Below, one piece after another: positions 53,001 through 62,661 of a stretch of 64,000 bases of DNA; the first letter of the stretch is position 1, and each line of letters opens with the position of its first letter. A model generated the notes under the pieces. That model was not told the DNA's origin, did not search any database, and saw nothing but the letters and a program-made list of their open reading frames with translations. Origin of the DNA: Blepharisma stoltei (taxonomy: Eukaryota > Ciliophora > Heterotrichea > Heterotrichida > Blepharismidae); NCBI GenBank assembly GCA_914767885.1, contig CAJZBQ010000005.1:682001-746000 (forward strand), given 5' to 3'. Both the position numbers and the translations under genes were made by a program.

Positions 53001-54466
53001 TTAGCATTGAATTTATATCAAAATAATTTAAATAAAAAATATCAAAAAAAATAAAATTTTTTTTTTGAATTTTTTAAAAACAAAAAATTAAATTTTTCAA
53101 AAATTTAGCAATTAAGGCTAATAAATTTATTTAAATAAGAGATGCTCTTTATACTCTATTCTATAAACAAGAGCAAGATATAACTAAATTTTTAATTTTA
53201 GTTAAGAAGAAACATTTAACTTATATCAAATCTTTCTACATAAAACTTATGATTTTTATATATAATTTTTTTTATTATAAAATTAAATTTTTTTCCAATT
53301 TAAAGGGGGGTTAATTTACCAAAAAAGTGGAAATTTTACCTATGTTTTGTTCCAATTTAAAAGGGGGGGGGAATTAGAAGAGTGTTAGCAAATAGCCTAC
53401 AGCACCATAAAGCAGTTTCAATATGTTTAGAAATGAAGCCTGATTTGAGCGAGGATAGAATCAAGTTAATCGAGCCATTTGCTTCTTCTTGGGCTATTAA
53501 TTTTACTAAATGTCTAATATTAGCATAAATTGACTGATACCATGTGACTATTGGGTTATGCTTCCCTCTAAGTCCTTTAGCTATCACATGAGCTAAATAT
53601 TTTCCTCCTTGTGTAAGTAAACCTGCTGCCTGCTTCGGTTTAAGTTGAAAATGTTTACAGAAAGAAGTCAATAAAAATTCCAAACAAGTTTCACTTTTAT
53701 CTAAAGCTCTTTCTGCGTCTATAGATTCAATAAAAAGGGCTCCATCAGGCCCTGCCCGAGCTTTTTTCGGCTTTGGAGCTTTGCTTTCAGCTCTGCTATT
53801 TTTAATATCAGGCAATTTTTCATCTCTTTTCATAGATTGACTGTTTTTGGTTGAAGATCTTACACTGCTCCTGATAATTTTTTCGCTTTTTTTTGAGTCA
53901 AAGCTATTTTTTAAGCTTTCTCGCTTAAATTTTGCGCTTTCGTTTATCTTGACCTCATCAATCTCATGGATTGACTGGTCCAATATCAATTCATCTACTT
54001 TTTTTTCTTCATTTTGCTTATCTCCTCCTGCAGATCCCATCCTAGGAGCGTCAATTTCCTCAAAAATCTGTGCCTTTGCCTTGTTTTCAGCGTCATAAAT
54101 TTGTTGTAATACCTCGACGACCATGTCTCTGTCCCCAGCTACTATAAGAGCCCTAGTATCTGGATCAACAGTTACTTTCAGCATTTCCAAAGCTTGACAT
54201 AAAACTTTCCAATTGTAGAGTTTAGTGGATGCGTTTGTCACTTGCTTCAACGAGTTTATTTCAGGCATCGGCGTTGTGAGTCGCTCCAATTTATTTTGAA
54301 TTTGGTTGAGACGCTTTATGAGGGAAGTGAAATTTAGGCCATTTTCTAATGCTCGGGAGGTTTCTTGGTCCAACATGAATTTTCCACTCTCTGTTTGTGA
54401 GTGATTGTCTGCTAATAACACATTCGCTTCTTTAAGTCAAAAATAGAGTTCGTCGCTTATTTCCAT
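47079..54466 (-). CDS. Large coiled-coil/helical-repeat protein, probably ciliary, with six insertions
   Basis: The germline gene is 7.4 kb. Removing six inserts (771, 133, 390, 424, 417 and 693 nt) leaves 4560 nt, exactly 1520 codons. Start MEISDELYFWLKEAN (54466), end DESASEN. Order: N-terminal helical domain (residues 1-120), a basic disordered linker (KAPKPKKARAGPDG), an armadillo-like helical region (IRHLVKLIAQEEANG... to about 600), charged coiled coils (KEVERRVQEEKEKLKLAKRK), a globular part (FYKLLKEQGVTSSMMSLDEF, YDEPDPGVGDRDVIKR) and a long Lys/Glu helix at the end. I do not recognise the family. Composition and its neighbours (CFAP119-like, SEC24) suggest a ciliary or cortical scaffold. 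Each join was checked for frame by eye. Confidence 0.75.
47244..47936. mobile_element. Composite IES: family C MITE beside a decayed family A MITE
   Basis: 693 bp between TTTGCT repeats (47238-47243, 47931-47936). First part (47246-47668) is flanked by TTA and has termini with TTTAAAKTGGAGCAAA, including a closed hairpin at the right (GGAGCAGGATCTTTGCTCC). Second part (47669-47936) is an eroded family A copy (CGCTCAAGGAGGGAGG, TTTGCAAAAATTGGAATC). Removal between TTTGCT repeats restores APPLSKKETMAK; strict TA-to-TA removal (692 bp) would shift the frame. Confidence 0.75.
48383..48799. mobile_element. MITE family E (CCATCCTTGATCGAACGAT termini)
   Basis: 417 bp between TA dinucleotides (48381-48382, 48798-48799). 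Shares the CTCCCCCC end with family A, but the subterminal motif is CATCCTTGATCGAACGAT, present four times, with a closed hairpin around 48400-48430. The core does not resemble family A. Removal joins EEKLL to VKAKEEK in frame. Confidence 0.9.
49546..49953 (-). mobile_element. SINE-like retroposon family 2 in an exon
   Basis: 408 bp on the minus strand, similar along its length to 7266-7695. Flanked by GGTTTTCACCGATAC (49954-49968) and GGTTTTTTACCGATAC (49530-49545). TTAAG-type tail at the 3' end. It interrupts the large coiled-coil gene: keeping only the 15-nt copy joins VSVKT to LFDHFRRS in frame. The neighbouring minus-strand frame reads into it for about 45 codons, which are not protein sequence. 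Confidence 0.85.
51035..51424. mobile_element. MITE family A in exon of the large coiled-coil gene
   Basis: 390 bp, flanked by TTA (51032-51034, 51422-51424). Full-length copy, nearly the same sequence as the UCHL5 and NME7 copies. Removal joins RVAKKKP to KQKPKEKK in frame. Confidence 0.95.
52430..52561. mobile_element. Probable short IES, about 133 bp
   Basis: AT-rich stretch between the armadillo-region exons containing TAA stops. Removing 133 bp between TA dinucleotides at 52428-52429 and 52561-52562 joins WDGNH to KWGCKLG and keeps the frame. This is the only TA pair I found that works. No terminal repeat recognised. Confidence 0.5.
52606..53376. mobile_element. MITE family B in exon of the large coiled-coil gene
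   Basis: 771 bp, flanked by TTA (52603-52605, 53374-53376). Both termini carry C/G runs and TTTAAATTGGAANAAAA; closed hairpin at the left. Inside, about three diverged tandem units of 150-190 bp with TATACTCTATTCT and AGCAAGATATAA. The same interior as 5659-6360, in the other orientation. Removal joins ANTLL to RKSKIF. Confidence 0.88.
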
Positions 54467-54677
54467 TATTAAATTTTGATTTACAATATATGATGGTGTT
54501 GCAAGAAAGCAAATTAGAGTTAAGATGGAAAGATGCTAAACTTATAGTTTTTGGATTATTTATGTGACTGAGCTTGCAAAGCCATTATGCAAAGAGTGTT
54601 CAGTTTCATTTTTATGTTTTTTATTAATGCAAGTATGATTATCAAAGCTATATGAATTGCATTAGATACATTTGACA

Positions 54678-54841
54678 TATCGTTAGTTGCTTAAATTAAA
54701 CATTGCAACCTGCATGTGGAATCTTTTCCGCGTGTGAAAAGATGATTCCAAATGTGAAATCAAAAGGGCTTCACATGTGGAATCACGTGGAAAAATTTCA
54801 CATGCAGGTTGCAAAGTTCCAAAATAAGCAACTAACGATAT
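54678..54841. repeat. Palindromic foldback element
   Basis: 164-bp inverted repeat with ends TATCGTTAGTTGCTTA...TAAGCAACTAACGATA and inner arms GCAACCTGCATGTG...CACATGCAGGTTGC. Intergenic, between the large coiled-coil gene and MAK21. TA-flanked; no similar copy elsewhere in the window. Confidence 0.85.
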
Positions 54842-54990
54842 TATTTTTTGGATTTTTTTATTTAACAGTTTTTAAATTTTATTAACTTTCTCATTTTAGA
54901 AATAGTAGAATATTTACGAAACCTTTCTTTTCTTCATTACTCTTTATTTCCTAAAAATAAGCATTTCATCTTAAGATACAATAATAAAAG

Positions 54991-57224
54991 ATGGCAAAGC
55001 GTCCTAGAGCCACACAAGACAGCAAACCTGAAGGAGAGCCCAAATTTTTGAAAAATGACAAGGAATACAAAATGCTCAATGATTTGCAGAATAAAGGGAC
55101 ACTTTATGACAAAATTTCAGCAATAATCAGGAAGATCGAAATCACTTACAGGCCAGATAAATTTTGCGATTTTAATTCGATCGGAATCTTGCTTGACATG
55201 GCTAAAAAGAAAAGCAGGCATCACAGTGAAGCTGCGGTTGATGGTCTAAAAGAACTTTTCATAGAAAAATTGAGAAAGCCAAGGAAACCTGTAGAAAATG
55301 AAGAAAGTGAGAAAGAAAATGGAAAGGGAAAACAGAAAAAGAAAGAGGAAGGAAAGGGCAAAGACGTTGTGCAAGAAAAAATAATTGAGAAATACAGAGA
55401 ATTTGTTGAAATTTTGAAACAAAGCAGTACGGTGGAGCACTATAGCCCAGCAGCGATTTTTGATCGCCCTGGGCTAGGAGATGGCTTAGAAAATCCCCAA
55501 TTCGGTTTTTCAACTCAAATTGGCAAACGCATCTTATACGGAGCATTTGCCAACTCCCCAATCTGGTTTGTCAACTTGAGTTGAAAACCCAACTCGAGGA
55601 GTTTCTGAGTCTTCTTCTAACCCAGGGCGATCAAAAATAGCTCTTAGGCTATACCATAAGCATATGATAAGAACTATGAGTGAGTTGGTGATTATGAAAG
55701 AAGAGCTGAGAGATAGACTTATTGAAGAAATCATAAATAAGCTTGGCGATCCAAATAATGCCATTCCTACCTGTGTAGTTCTCGAGTGCAACAATATAGT
55801 AAGAAGAAGGAGATTCTTACTTGTTCCAGTTCTAAAGGCAATTTCTCACTTCGTATTTAGGAAAAATCAAAGTGCAAATGCAAAATTTTATTACATTTTT
55901 ACTCAACAGAGACATATTTTCTTTTATTAAAATTCATAGTCCATATTTAATGAAATATGCATACTCCATTGTTCTGATCAACTCAATTAAGCTAAAGCCA
56001 GGGGAGCAAGAAGCAGTGAAAATAATCATCCAAACCTTATTAAAATTATTTACTACTCTTGTAAAAGAAGCAAGGCAGCAAGGAAGCAAAGCCATTGCAT
56101 TGCTGCTGAAGACATTGAATAAAACCTTCCCCTTGCACAGTGCTAAAGGCGCAGTCTATCAAGATTTCTTCAAAGCTGAAATTGATGAGCTTTATAGCTT
56201 GACCCACCATCAAGAGAACATCAATATCCAAATTGAGTCCTTAAGGTTTGTTTTTCAGATGGAGCTTACTCAAGGCGCTATTTCAGACAGATATTATCGT
56301 GCTCTTTATGAGCATATTTTACCACATCCAAGGCTTCGCTCAATCAACTACAAATCTTTGACTCTTCTATTTAACACAATAATGATGAGTCTAAAAGAAG
56401 ATTTCAACCTTACAAGGGTCAAAGCCTTTTTAAAGAGACTAATGCAGTGCTGCTTGATTGCTGATTCTCCATTTATTTTGGGAACACTTTTACTAGTATA
56501 TGAAGTCATGAAGATTCATCCTGGAACTTACACAATGGTACAAGAAGCTATTGTGCAGGATGAGGAAGAAAAATATGAAGATGCCCCTGATTCTGATGCA
56601 GAAGAAGAAAAAGTGGAAGAAGAGGAGAAAGCAGAAGAAGAAAACAATGAAAAGCCTTCACTGTCAGGCTATGACCCTATAAAAAGAGAGCCAAAGTACT
56701 CTGGTGCTGAATATGCAAACTTTTTCGAGTTAAAGCAGCTTACCAAAAACCTCCACCCAACAATTTCAAAATGGGCCCAAAAAATTTTAAATAATGAGCC
56801 TATAGAATACGAAGGCGACCCACTCCTAGATTTTTCATTAATCAATTTCCTTGACCGCTTCGCCTACAGAAACCCCAAAACCAGCATAATTAGCAAGCTG
56901 CAAGGAAAGAAGGTCAGAATGAGTTTAGTTGAAGAAACAGTCAACTCCAAAAATTTCAAGCTAAAAGGTGAAAACGAAGTGAGAGAAGAAGAAAAATTCT
57001 TCCATAAATATTTCAACATGAAAAAAGATGAGCCTGAGGAAGAAGAAGAAGACATGGACGAAGACATGATCGGAGAAAATGATTCTGATGTTATGGACTT
57101 TGGAGATCTAGATATGGGTGGCGAAGGAGATTTTGGAGAAGAAGAAATCGAAGATGCAAGCAAAGGAAGAAAGAAGATGAAGAGAAGTGTTTTCGCTGAC
57201 GCCGACGAGTATAACGAAAGATAA
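54991..57224 (+). CDS. MAK21: Ribosome biogenesis protein MAK21/NOC1 (CEBPZ family)
   Basis: About 673 residues after removing the 211-bp IES (55443-55653) and correcting one base near 55893. N-terminus basic (MAKRPRATQDSKP), then NKLGDPNNAIP at the start of the HEAT-like CBF/Mak21 region, INYKSLTLLFNTIMMSL, and the family signature YDPIKREPKYSGAEYANFFE, LHPTISKWAQKIL and LLDFSLINFLDRFAYRNPK. An acidic tail follows (EEEEEDMDEDMIGEN). It acts in the nucleolus in early 60S subunit assembly. A +1 change (one extra T in AAAATTTTATT) is needed between NAKF and ITFLLNRD. Shorter N-terminus than in yeast. Confidence 0.92.
55443..55653. mobile_element. MITE family F (TATAGCC... termini) in MAK21 exon
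   Basis: 211 bp removed between TA dinucleotides (55441-55442, 55652-55653). Inverted repeats of about 48 bp: TATAGCCCAGCAGCGATTTT against the complement of the right end, both sharing TTTTTGATCGCCCTGGG. GC content higher than host exon. Removal joins VEHY to HKHMIRT in frame. Confidence 0.92.
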
Positions 57225-57246
57225 ATTTTACACAAAATAGTCATAA

Positions 57247-57603
57247 CTAACTCTTATATATTAAATTTTGAGGTAGAGCAAATTCAAAATACTCTGGATG
57301 CCTGACTGGTTTTAGATTGACACTTTGGAGCTGATTTTTGTTGATTTTAAGCTTGTATTGTCCATCATCTTTTAAATCAGCCCTTACCACTTCAGTAGTG
57401 ATCCACTCTCTTGCGATGTCAAACTCGAAAACAAATTGTGAAATCTTGATCTGATCAGTCTCGTTTTTTCGCTGCAAAATCTGCTCTTTTAACGAATTCT
57501 TGAATTGCTTATAAGTCCTGTTGTCGCCTCTAAATTTGGTTTTCAAGGCAATCACTGTTCGCCTATATAGCGCAAGAGTTGGATTAAGGCCGACTATTGC
57601 CAT
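57247..57603 (-). CDS. LYR-motif complex III assembly factor, MZM1/LYRM7-like
   Basis: 118 residues, intact. Contains a clear LYR motif (LALYRRTVIALKTKF) followed by the F-x-GD (FRGDNRTYKQF) of complex I LYR proteins, and a middle part EFDIAREWITTEVVRA that resembles the LYRM7/MZM1 stretch after the helices. These proteins stabilise the Rieske protein in the mitochondrial matrix. Start MAIVGLNPTL leaves little room for a presequence. Converges with MAK21, 22 nt apart. The specific subfamily is a resemblance by eye. Confidence 0.65.
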   Translation of the reverse strand: MAIVGLNPTLALYRRTVIALKTKFRGDNRTYKQFKNSLKEQILQRKNETDQIKISQFVFEFDIAREWITTEVVRADLKDDGQYKLKINKNQLQSVNLKPVRHPEYFEFALPQNLIYKS

Positions 57604-57631
57604 TTATAATACATTCTAATTAAAATATTGC

Positions 57632-58793
57632 TTATATAAGGCCACTCTTATTTTCATAGCTGTCAGCAAAAGTTGTGACTTTGCTGATATTGTTGCTCAA
57701 GTTTAAGCTGTCTTCTCCTTTATACCGCTTGCTCTTGCTGAAACTGCACTTCTTTTCTGAGTATTGCTCCTTACTCCCCCCCTCTGTGAGTGAACAAAAA
57801 AAATTTTGTTCACTCACGGAGGGGGTTAATTTTTTTGTTTTTAAAAAAATTTATATATAAATTTTATAAAAAATATTTTTTTTTTCGAAATTTTAAAAAA
57901 ATCCTAATTCACAAAAATTGGAAAGCAAATATTAATTTAATTTATAAAATTTATATTTTAAAAAGCAATTCGTTTAAAATTAAACAGAATTAGCTCTAGA
58001 TTCATTATACTAATTATCATTTATATATCAAAATTTTTTTCAATAAAAAATTTTGTTCACTCACGGAGGTGGGTTTTTGGGCAAAAAATAGCGATTTTTC
58101 TAATGGTTTTGTTCACTCACGGAGGGGGGGGGAGTTAAGAGAGTTTTTCTCCATTTGAATCAGCTGTTTAAAAGCGCTTTTGCCATGCGGGTCAATTTGT
58201 TTATGCTTGCTCAATAAAATCGAATAAGTTCCTGACAGTCGACTGCTTTCTTCTACCTCTACACTGATATTAAGCGATTCTTTTTCAATCCCACTGATAT
58301 TTTCAATATCAACAGAATCTAGCTCAGTTTTGTTCTCCTTGGAATTCTGGCTTTCATTGATGATTGGAGGTTTTATTGGATCTCTCTTAGAGTTATTTAA
58401 TAAACTCTTGGCACTGAACTTGCTACTTTTTGTCAAGTGAAAAGGCCTCGTTTCAGTTATGTTGACTGCCTTTCTTGATTCTTGAGAAGTCAACCCAAAG
58501 CTTTCCTTTGGGGAATAATTGAACTTCTCAGTTGATGCAGAACTTGGAAACTTTCGGTGGATTGTGGATTTTTCAACAATTTGCTCAAGTTCTTTTAATA
58601 AATTCAATGAAGAGTCTTCAGGGAGGCTTACGTTGGAAATTTCTGGGAGATTCCCAGTATCTTCTAATTCAAAATTTAAGCCCAGCTTGAAAGATTTTTC
58701 TGGGTTGATGCTGAGCTCTTCGTCGATGTCAACAATGGATTCTACATCCATTTCTTGACTTGTGTCTCCAGTCAGGCGCTTAAGCTTAACCAT
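57632..58793 (-). CDS. Unknown Ser/Glu-rich protein interrupted by a MITE
   Basis: 265 residues after removing 364 bp (57774-58137); the two parts total 798 nt. Starts MVKLKRLTGDTSQEMD. The protein is rich in Ser, Glu, Asn and Lys, mostly disordered, with a predicted short helix FKQLIQMEKNSL at the MITE site. The join EKNSL-KEQYSEKK is in frame. No domain, membrane segment or motif recognised. Lies 28 nt upstream of the LYRM7-like gene on the same strand. Confidence 0.7.
57774..58137. mobile_element. MITE family A in exon
   Basis: 364 bp, flanked by TTA (57771-57773, 58135-58137). Closed hairpin (CTCTGTGAGTGAACAAAA) at the left, direct pair at the right, core intact. Removal restores the frame of a Ser/Glu-rich gene. 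Confidence 0.92.
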
Positions 58794-58829
58794 AAAATAA
58801 AATTAAACGGCTAAGTCTTATAATTTGAT

Positions 58830-59290
58830 CCCTTCACACACTTTTAACTACTGGACCTTGCTTGCCAGTAGTAGCTCTGCTCCTGAGCCCCATCAACAGC
58901 AATCTTCTCCAGAACCTGGAGCTTGAGCCGTGTCCCTGAGCTTCGACGGGCTAGGAAGATACCTCTGTGCTGAACCTTTTGAGGGTGCTATGGAGTCAAA
59001 AATTAGCCTGATACTTCCTTTCGGCCACCTTGAAGAAGGGTGACAACAGAAAAAAAAGAACTAGAGCCTTTCGAAGCCGGCAGAGAAAGAATCTGCGGCT
59101 CAAAAGTCATCCGGACAATCAATACTTGGACTGGAATGACCATCAGCTGGCTCCCAAGATCATCCACCCCATACGGTGGCCATAAAGCAAGCTTAGTGTT
59201 AGAATCAAAGGACCTGAACCCTTGGTTTGTCTATAAAGCCATTTTGGCGCCCAAAGTGGGGCGTCGTTGGCAAGGGCATATTTTGTCACC
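58830..59290. mobile_element. GC-rich retroposon-like insert
   Basis: About 460 bp of balanced base composition between AT-rich flanks, without convincing ORF (the open frame 59040-59303 lacks coding character). Composition resembles the SINE-like elements elsewhere. Target duplications not identified, so limits are approximate. Confidence 0.5.
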
Positions 59291-59310
59291 ACCACCATAT
59301 TAATCGTTGC

Positions 59311-59499
59311 TTAACCATAAGGGTATTTGCTTTCTTCTGGGTCATTTCGAAAAGGCGCTCCTGGCTTTCGAAATCTTCCAGCATCATCGATTGGGCTTGA
59401 GAAGTCTATCACTGGGTCAGTTTGGACAGCTGCGTTAGTTTGAAGCAGCTTTCGGCCGCAGGTTTGGCATATGCATACATGAGGAAGTAACTTTAGCAT
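59311..59499 (-). CDS. Small conserved-looking protein, 62 residues
   Basis: MLKLLPHVCICQTCGRKLLQ at the start, with Cys-x-Cys-x2-Cys spacing, and a Pro-rich end (KPGAPFRNDPEESKYPYG). The first 20 residues could be a mitochondrial presequence or a degenerate zinc site. Compact, starts 14 nt from AT-rich spacer and ends 20 nt from the GC-rich insert, so a longer original reading frame cannot be excluded. No in-frame TGA. Function unknown. Confidence 0.5.
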   Translation of the reverse strand: MLKLLPHVCICQTCGRKLLQTNAAVQTDPVIDFSSPIDDAGRFRKPGAPFRNDPEESKYPYG

Positions 59500-59684
59500 A
59501 TTAATTTATTTAAATTACATCTATTTGAATATTAAAATTTGACCGATTAATAATAAAAAATATATAGATACCACTATTTACCCTTTAAAATGAAGCATTA
59601 AATAAGCTTTCTAATTCTGGTTTAATTTATTTTAAGGATTATGCTCAAGTCTTATTTAGTTTAATTTAATAGTATTGATTCAAA

Positions 59685-60266
59685 ATGGCTACAGGGCGTT
59701 TTGGTAAAAAGTTTCGGATCATATCAGCAATTGAGAAAGAGGACATTAGACTTCTTCTTCTTTTAATGCAAAAGCAAAATCATAGGCCAGAAGCTCCAAT
59801 CGATAAGCTAGGAAGCAATATTTTTCATTTAGCTTGCTATCTTGGTAAAATGACGATGATAAACTATATTTATGATAACTTCCATCTAGATATTAATTTG
59901 CATAATGAAGACGGAGAGGCGCCAATCCATATGGCAGTAAGTGGAGGGCATATAAACGTAGTAAAATGACTGTGGGAAAAAGGAGCCGATGTTCATGTTC
60001 CAACTTTATATTATCACAAAACTCCATATGACTATTGCTGCAACATGATAAAAACCAAAAAATTTCCAGATATAGGAGGAAACCCTCGACAGTGCTTGGC
60101 AAAAATAGTTGAGATTAAAAATTATTTACTAGAAAAATATTTTACTGATAAAAGAGGGGAAGAAAGAAGGAAATTCATCTGGGCTCAACAGAAACTAAAA
60201 GAAAAAGGCAAGCCTTTTGGAAGACTGACTAAAGGAATGGCGAGAGAGATTGCTGAATTTCTTTAA
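59685..60266 (+). CDS. Ankyrin-repeat protein
   Basis: 193 residues in one frame with TGA=Trp at 59967 (VVKWLWEKGA). Three ankyrin-type repeats can be followed between residues 15 and 120: IEKEDIRLLLLLMQKQ, GSNIFHLACYLGKMTMINYI, and GEAPIHMAVSGGHINVVKWL..GADVHV. A basic helical C-terminus follows (KRGEERRKFIWAQQKLKEKG). Probably a small interaction adaptor; no specific partner apparent. Single exon. Confidence 0.9.
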
Positions 60267-60395
60267 TTTTAATCCTTAATATCGTATTATAAAATAGAGT
60301 ATTTGAATCAATTTATTAAATTCTGATTTTTTGGATTAGTCATATTGAGATTATGCCAAATATTACATTGATTGTATATCTATTTACAAAAAATA

Positions 60396-60710
60396 TACTC
60401 ACTCTCCCCCCCCTCCGTGATTGAACAAAACCATTAGAAAAATCGCTATTTTTTGCCCAAAAATCCACCCTCCGTGAGTGAACAAAAATTTTTTTAATAC
60501 AAAAATTTTTTATTGAAAAAAATTTTGATATATAAATGATAATTAGTATAATGAATCTAGAGCTAATTCTGTTTAATTTTTAAACGAATTGCTTTTTAAA
60601 ATATAAATTTTATAAATTAAATTAATATTTGCTTTCCAATTTTTTGTGAATTAGGATTTTTTTAAATTTCGAAAATTTTTTGTTCACTCACGGAGAGGGG
60701 GGGAGTTCTA
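60396..60710. mobile_element. MITE family A, partly decayed, intergenic
   Basis: Left end TCACTCTCCCCCCCTCCGTGATTGAAC with direct second copy at 60470; right end TTTTGTTCACTCACGGAGAGGGGGGGAG. Core intact. Flanks TCA and TTC do not match, so the exact limits are uncertain. Confidence 0.75.
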
Positions 60711-60777
60711 AAAAAAGCATTGCTTATGTTTAAAATTTGTAAATAAATCATGTTATAAATTAAAATTTGCTAATTAT

Positions 60778-62661
60778 TTAATTAAGAGGATTTCGAAACA
60801 CTGAGCATTGCTTGAGTTCTTCTAATAGTTTTTTATATTTCTTATCAGGAAGTGATCTTCTGCAATTCACACAAAACCAATCTCCTTCAGGAATTTTAGC
60901 CAAATAGCCACAGCTTGTATGGCATCCAGAATTGCATTTGTCACAAAGAAGCATGTTTTCTTCCTGATCCCTTTTCCCACAAATTTCACAAGCAATCGCA
61001 CTAATCTCTTGCTGAGAAATTTCTTCCTCATTTTCGCGGGAATCAGTCTCAGCCTCACTCACTTGTTTTTCTTCGATTTTTATATTATTTTCACATAAAT
61101 TCTCATTGATAGTGGATGATTTGATAAGTCTCCTTCTTTTTTAGGCCATCAGGATTAACCCCAAGTATAGAATTTTTCCCATAGATGGAGCTGTTTGCCC
61201 TTGATTTGCTCACTAGGAAAATCTTTTGGTTTGACCAAACCATATGGTACTGGTCGAACCAAAAAATTTTCCCAGTGGGCAAACAGCGCCATCTATGGGA
61301 AATTCTATATGCTTTTTCCTACTTCCTTTTTACCGTCAAAAAAAACGTAAGGCTTTTTTTTTTTTAGGACAAAAACCTATGATTTTCAAAAAAGTGTAAC
61401 ATAAAAAGCCTATTCCTCAATTTTTACAGGAAAAAACATTTTTGAAAAGTATTTTTATCGGGATCTAATTATTAACTGGAGATTTAGCCTTAAAGATCTA
61501 ATATATAAAGACTTGCTACAATCTTAATTCTAAATCCTAAAGATGCAAGCCAAATGAAGAAAGAAATTGATTGTATCTTCACCAATACACTTTTTTGAAA
61601 ATCAAATATTTTATCCAAAAATCGTGAAAAATCCTGATAAAATTGGAAACATCATATATCAGCTATAATTAGTAATATCTAAATTCTCCCCTCTGTGATA
61701 GAAAAAACCTATGGAAAAATCCCTATTTTTTGAGCGAACAAAAATTTTTTATAAAAAAAAAAATTTGATATATAAATTATAATAAGTATTATAAAATCTC
61801 TAGCTAATTTTGTTTAATTTTAAATTAAAACATAAATTTAGCAAATTAAATAAATATTGCCTTCCAATTTTTGCGAATAGGATTATTTTAAATTTTTTGA
61901 AAAAAAAAATTTACAATAAAATTAATGTATGTCATGGAGTAAGAGATTAATAATTCAAGATTTAGACTTCTCTAATAAATATACTTGGATTGAATAACTG
62001 ATAGATCTCTAACTCATAATGAATGCAATTTCTTTCTTTATTTTGCTTGCATCTTTAGGGTTTAGAAGTAAGATTATAGCTAGTCTTTATATATAGATCT
62101 TTAAGGTTAATTCTCCAGCTAAAATAATTAGATCCCGATAAATTCTTTCAAAAAAGTGTTTTTTTATCCTGTAAAAATAAAGGAAAAAAACACAGGAGGT
62201 TTTTTCCTGAAAAAAAAAAAACTCCGTAATTTTTGACGGTAAAAGGGAGCAGGAAAAATCTACCTTTTGTTTTCCTGATGAGCCCCTTCTTTTTTTGGTT
62301 TTGGTTCTTTTGCTTTAATTTTGCACCTTTTTTGATGTGCATTCTTAATTTTGTGGTATTTTCTTTCTGAGAGTATCAAGCCGAATTCATAAACGTCCAG
62401 AATGAAGGGTTTGATGCTTTGATTTAGGAATTCATCATATTCTGATTTATCACAGATAGTTACAATAAGTCCATTTTCATCTTTGTACTTAAAGGCTGGC
62501 TCTTCTACTCCAAAAAGGCTTTTTGATTTTTCTATAACGTTATTATAGTCATTTGGGGCTTCGCCAATATTTCTTAATTCATCACCAAGTTTTAAGTATA
62601 GCTTCTTCATCTTATAGGTTACTCTCGGTTTCCCACTATTTAAAATAATAGAAATCTCCAT
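60778..62661 (-). CDS. PB1-domain plus PHD-finger protein, split by repeats (joint inferred)
   Basis: The 5' part (62661-62260) encodes a PB1-like fold (MEISIILNSGKPRVTYKMKK, KYKDENGLIVTICDKSEYDE) and ends in a basic stretch (KCKIKAKEPKPKK). The 3' part (about 61146-60778) has no Met at its start and encodes KRRRLIKSSTINEN, an acidic linker and a canonical PHD finger CEICGKR...MLLCDKCNSGCH..C...WFCVNC. Between them lie two inverted-repeat elements (61168-61310, 61311-62259). Removing both between TA dinucleotides brings the halves close, but a TAA just before AAAAGAAGG remains. So one more intron or a different boundary is needed. PHD fingers read histone tails; the PB1 pairing is unusual. 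The two parts could also be separate genes. Confidence 0.5.
61168..61310. mobile_element. Palindromic TA-flanked element
   Basis: 143-bp inverted repeat: ends TATAGAATTTTTCCCATAGA and the complement of TCTATGGGAAATTCTATA; arms include GCTGTTTGCCC/GGGCAAACAGC, with a loop near TTGGTTTGACCAAACC. No ORF. Directly abuts the larger inverted repeat. Confidence 0.85.
61311..62259. mobile_element. Large foldback element with a nested MITE
   Basis: About 950 bp with arms of about 250 bp: GCTTTTTCCTACTTCC at the left pairs with GGGAGCAGGAAAAATC at the right, and the similarity continues through AAAGATGCAAGC/GCTTGCATCTTT near 61545 and 62047. TA at both edges. A family A remnant lies in the loop. No coding capacity. 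Confidence 0.75.
61685..61933. mobile_element. Heavily decayed MITE family A in the foldback loop
   Basis: Start TTCTCCCCTCTGTGATAGAA, middle AAAATTTGATATATAAATTATAATAAGT and TTTTGCGAATAGGATT, end CATGGAGTAAG. Recognisable only by the order of conserved core words. Boundaries approximate. Confidence 0.6.

Noticed and set aside
58810-59310. The small gene at 59311 extending across the GC-rich insert
   Set aside because: No target duplication or frame-compatible join was found, so the gene is given as it stands.
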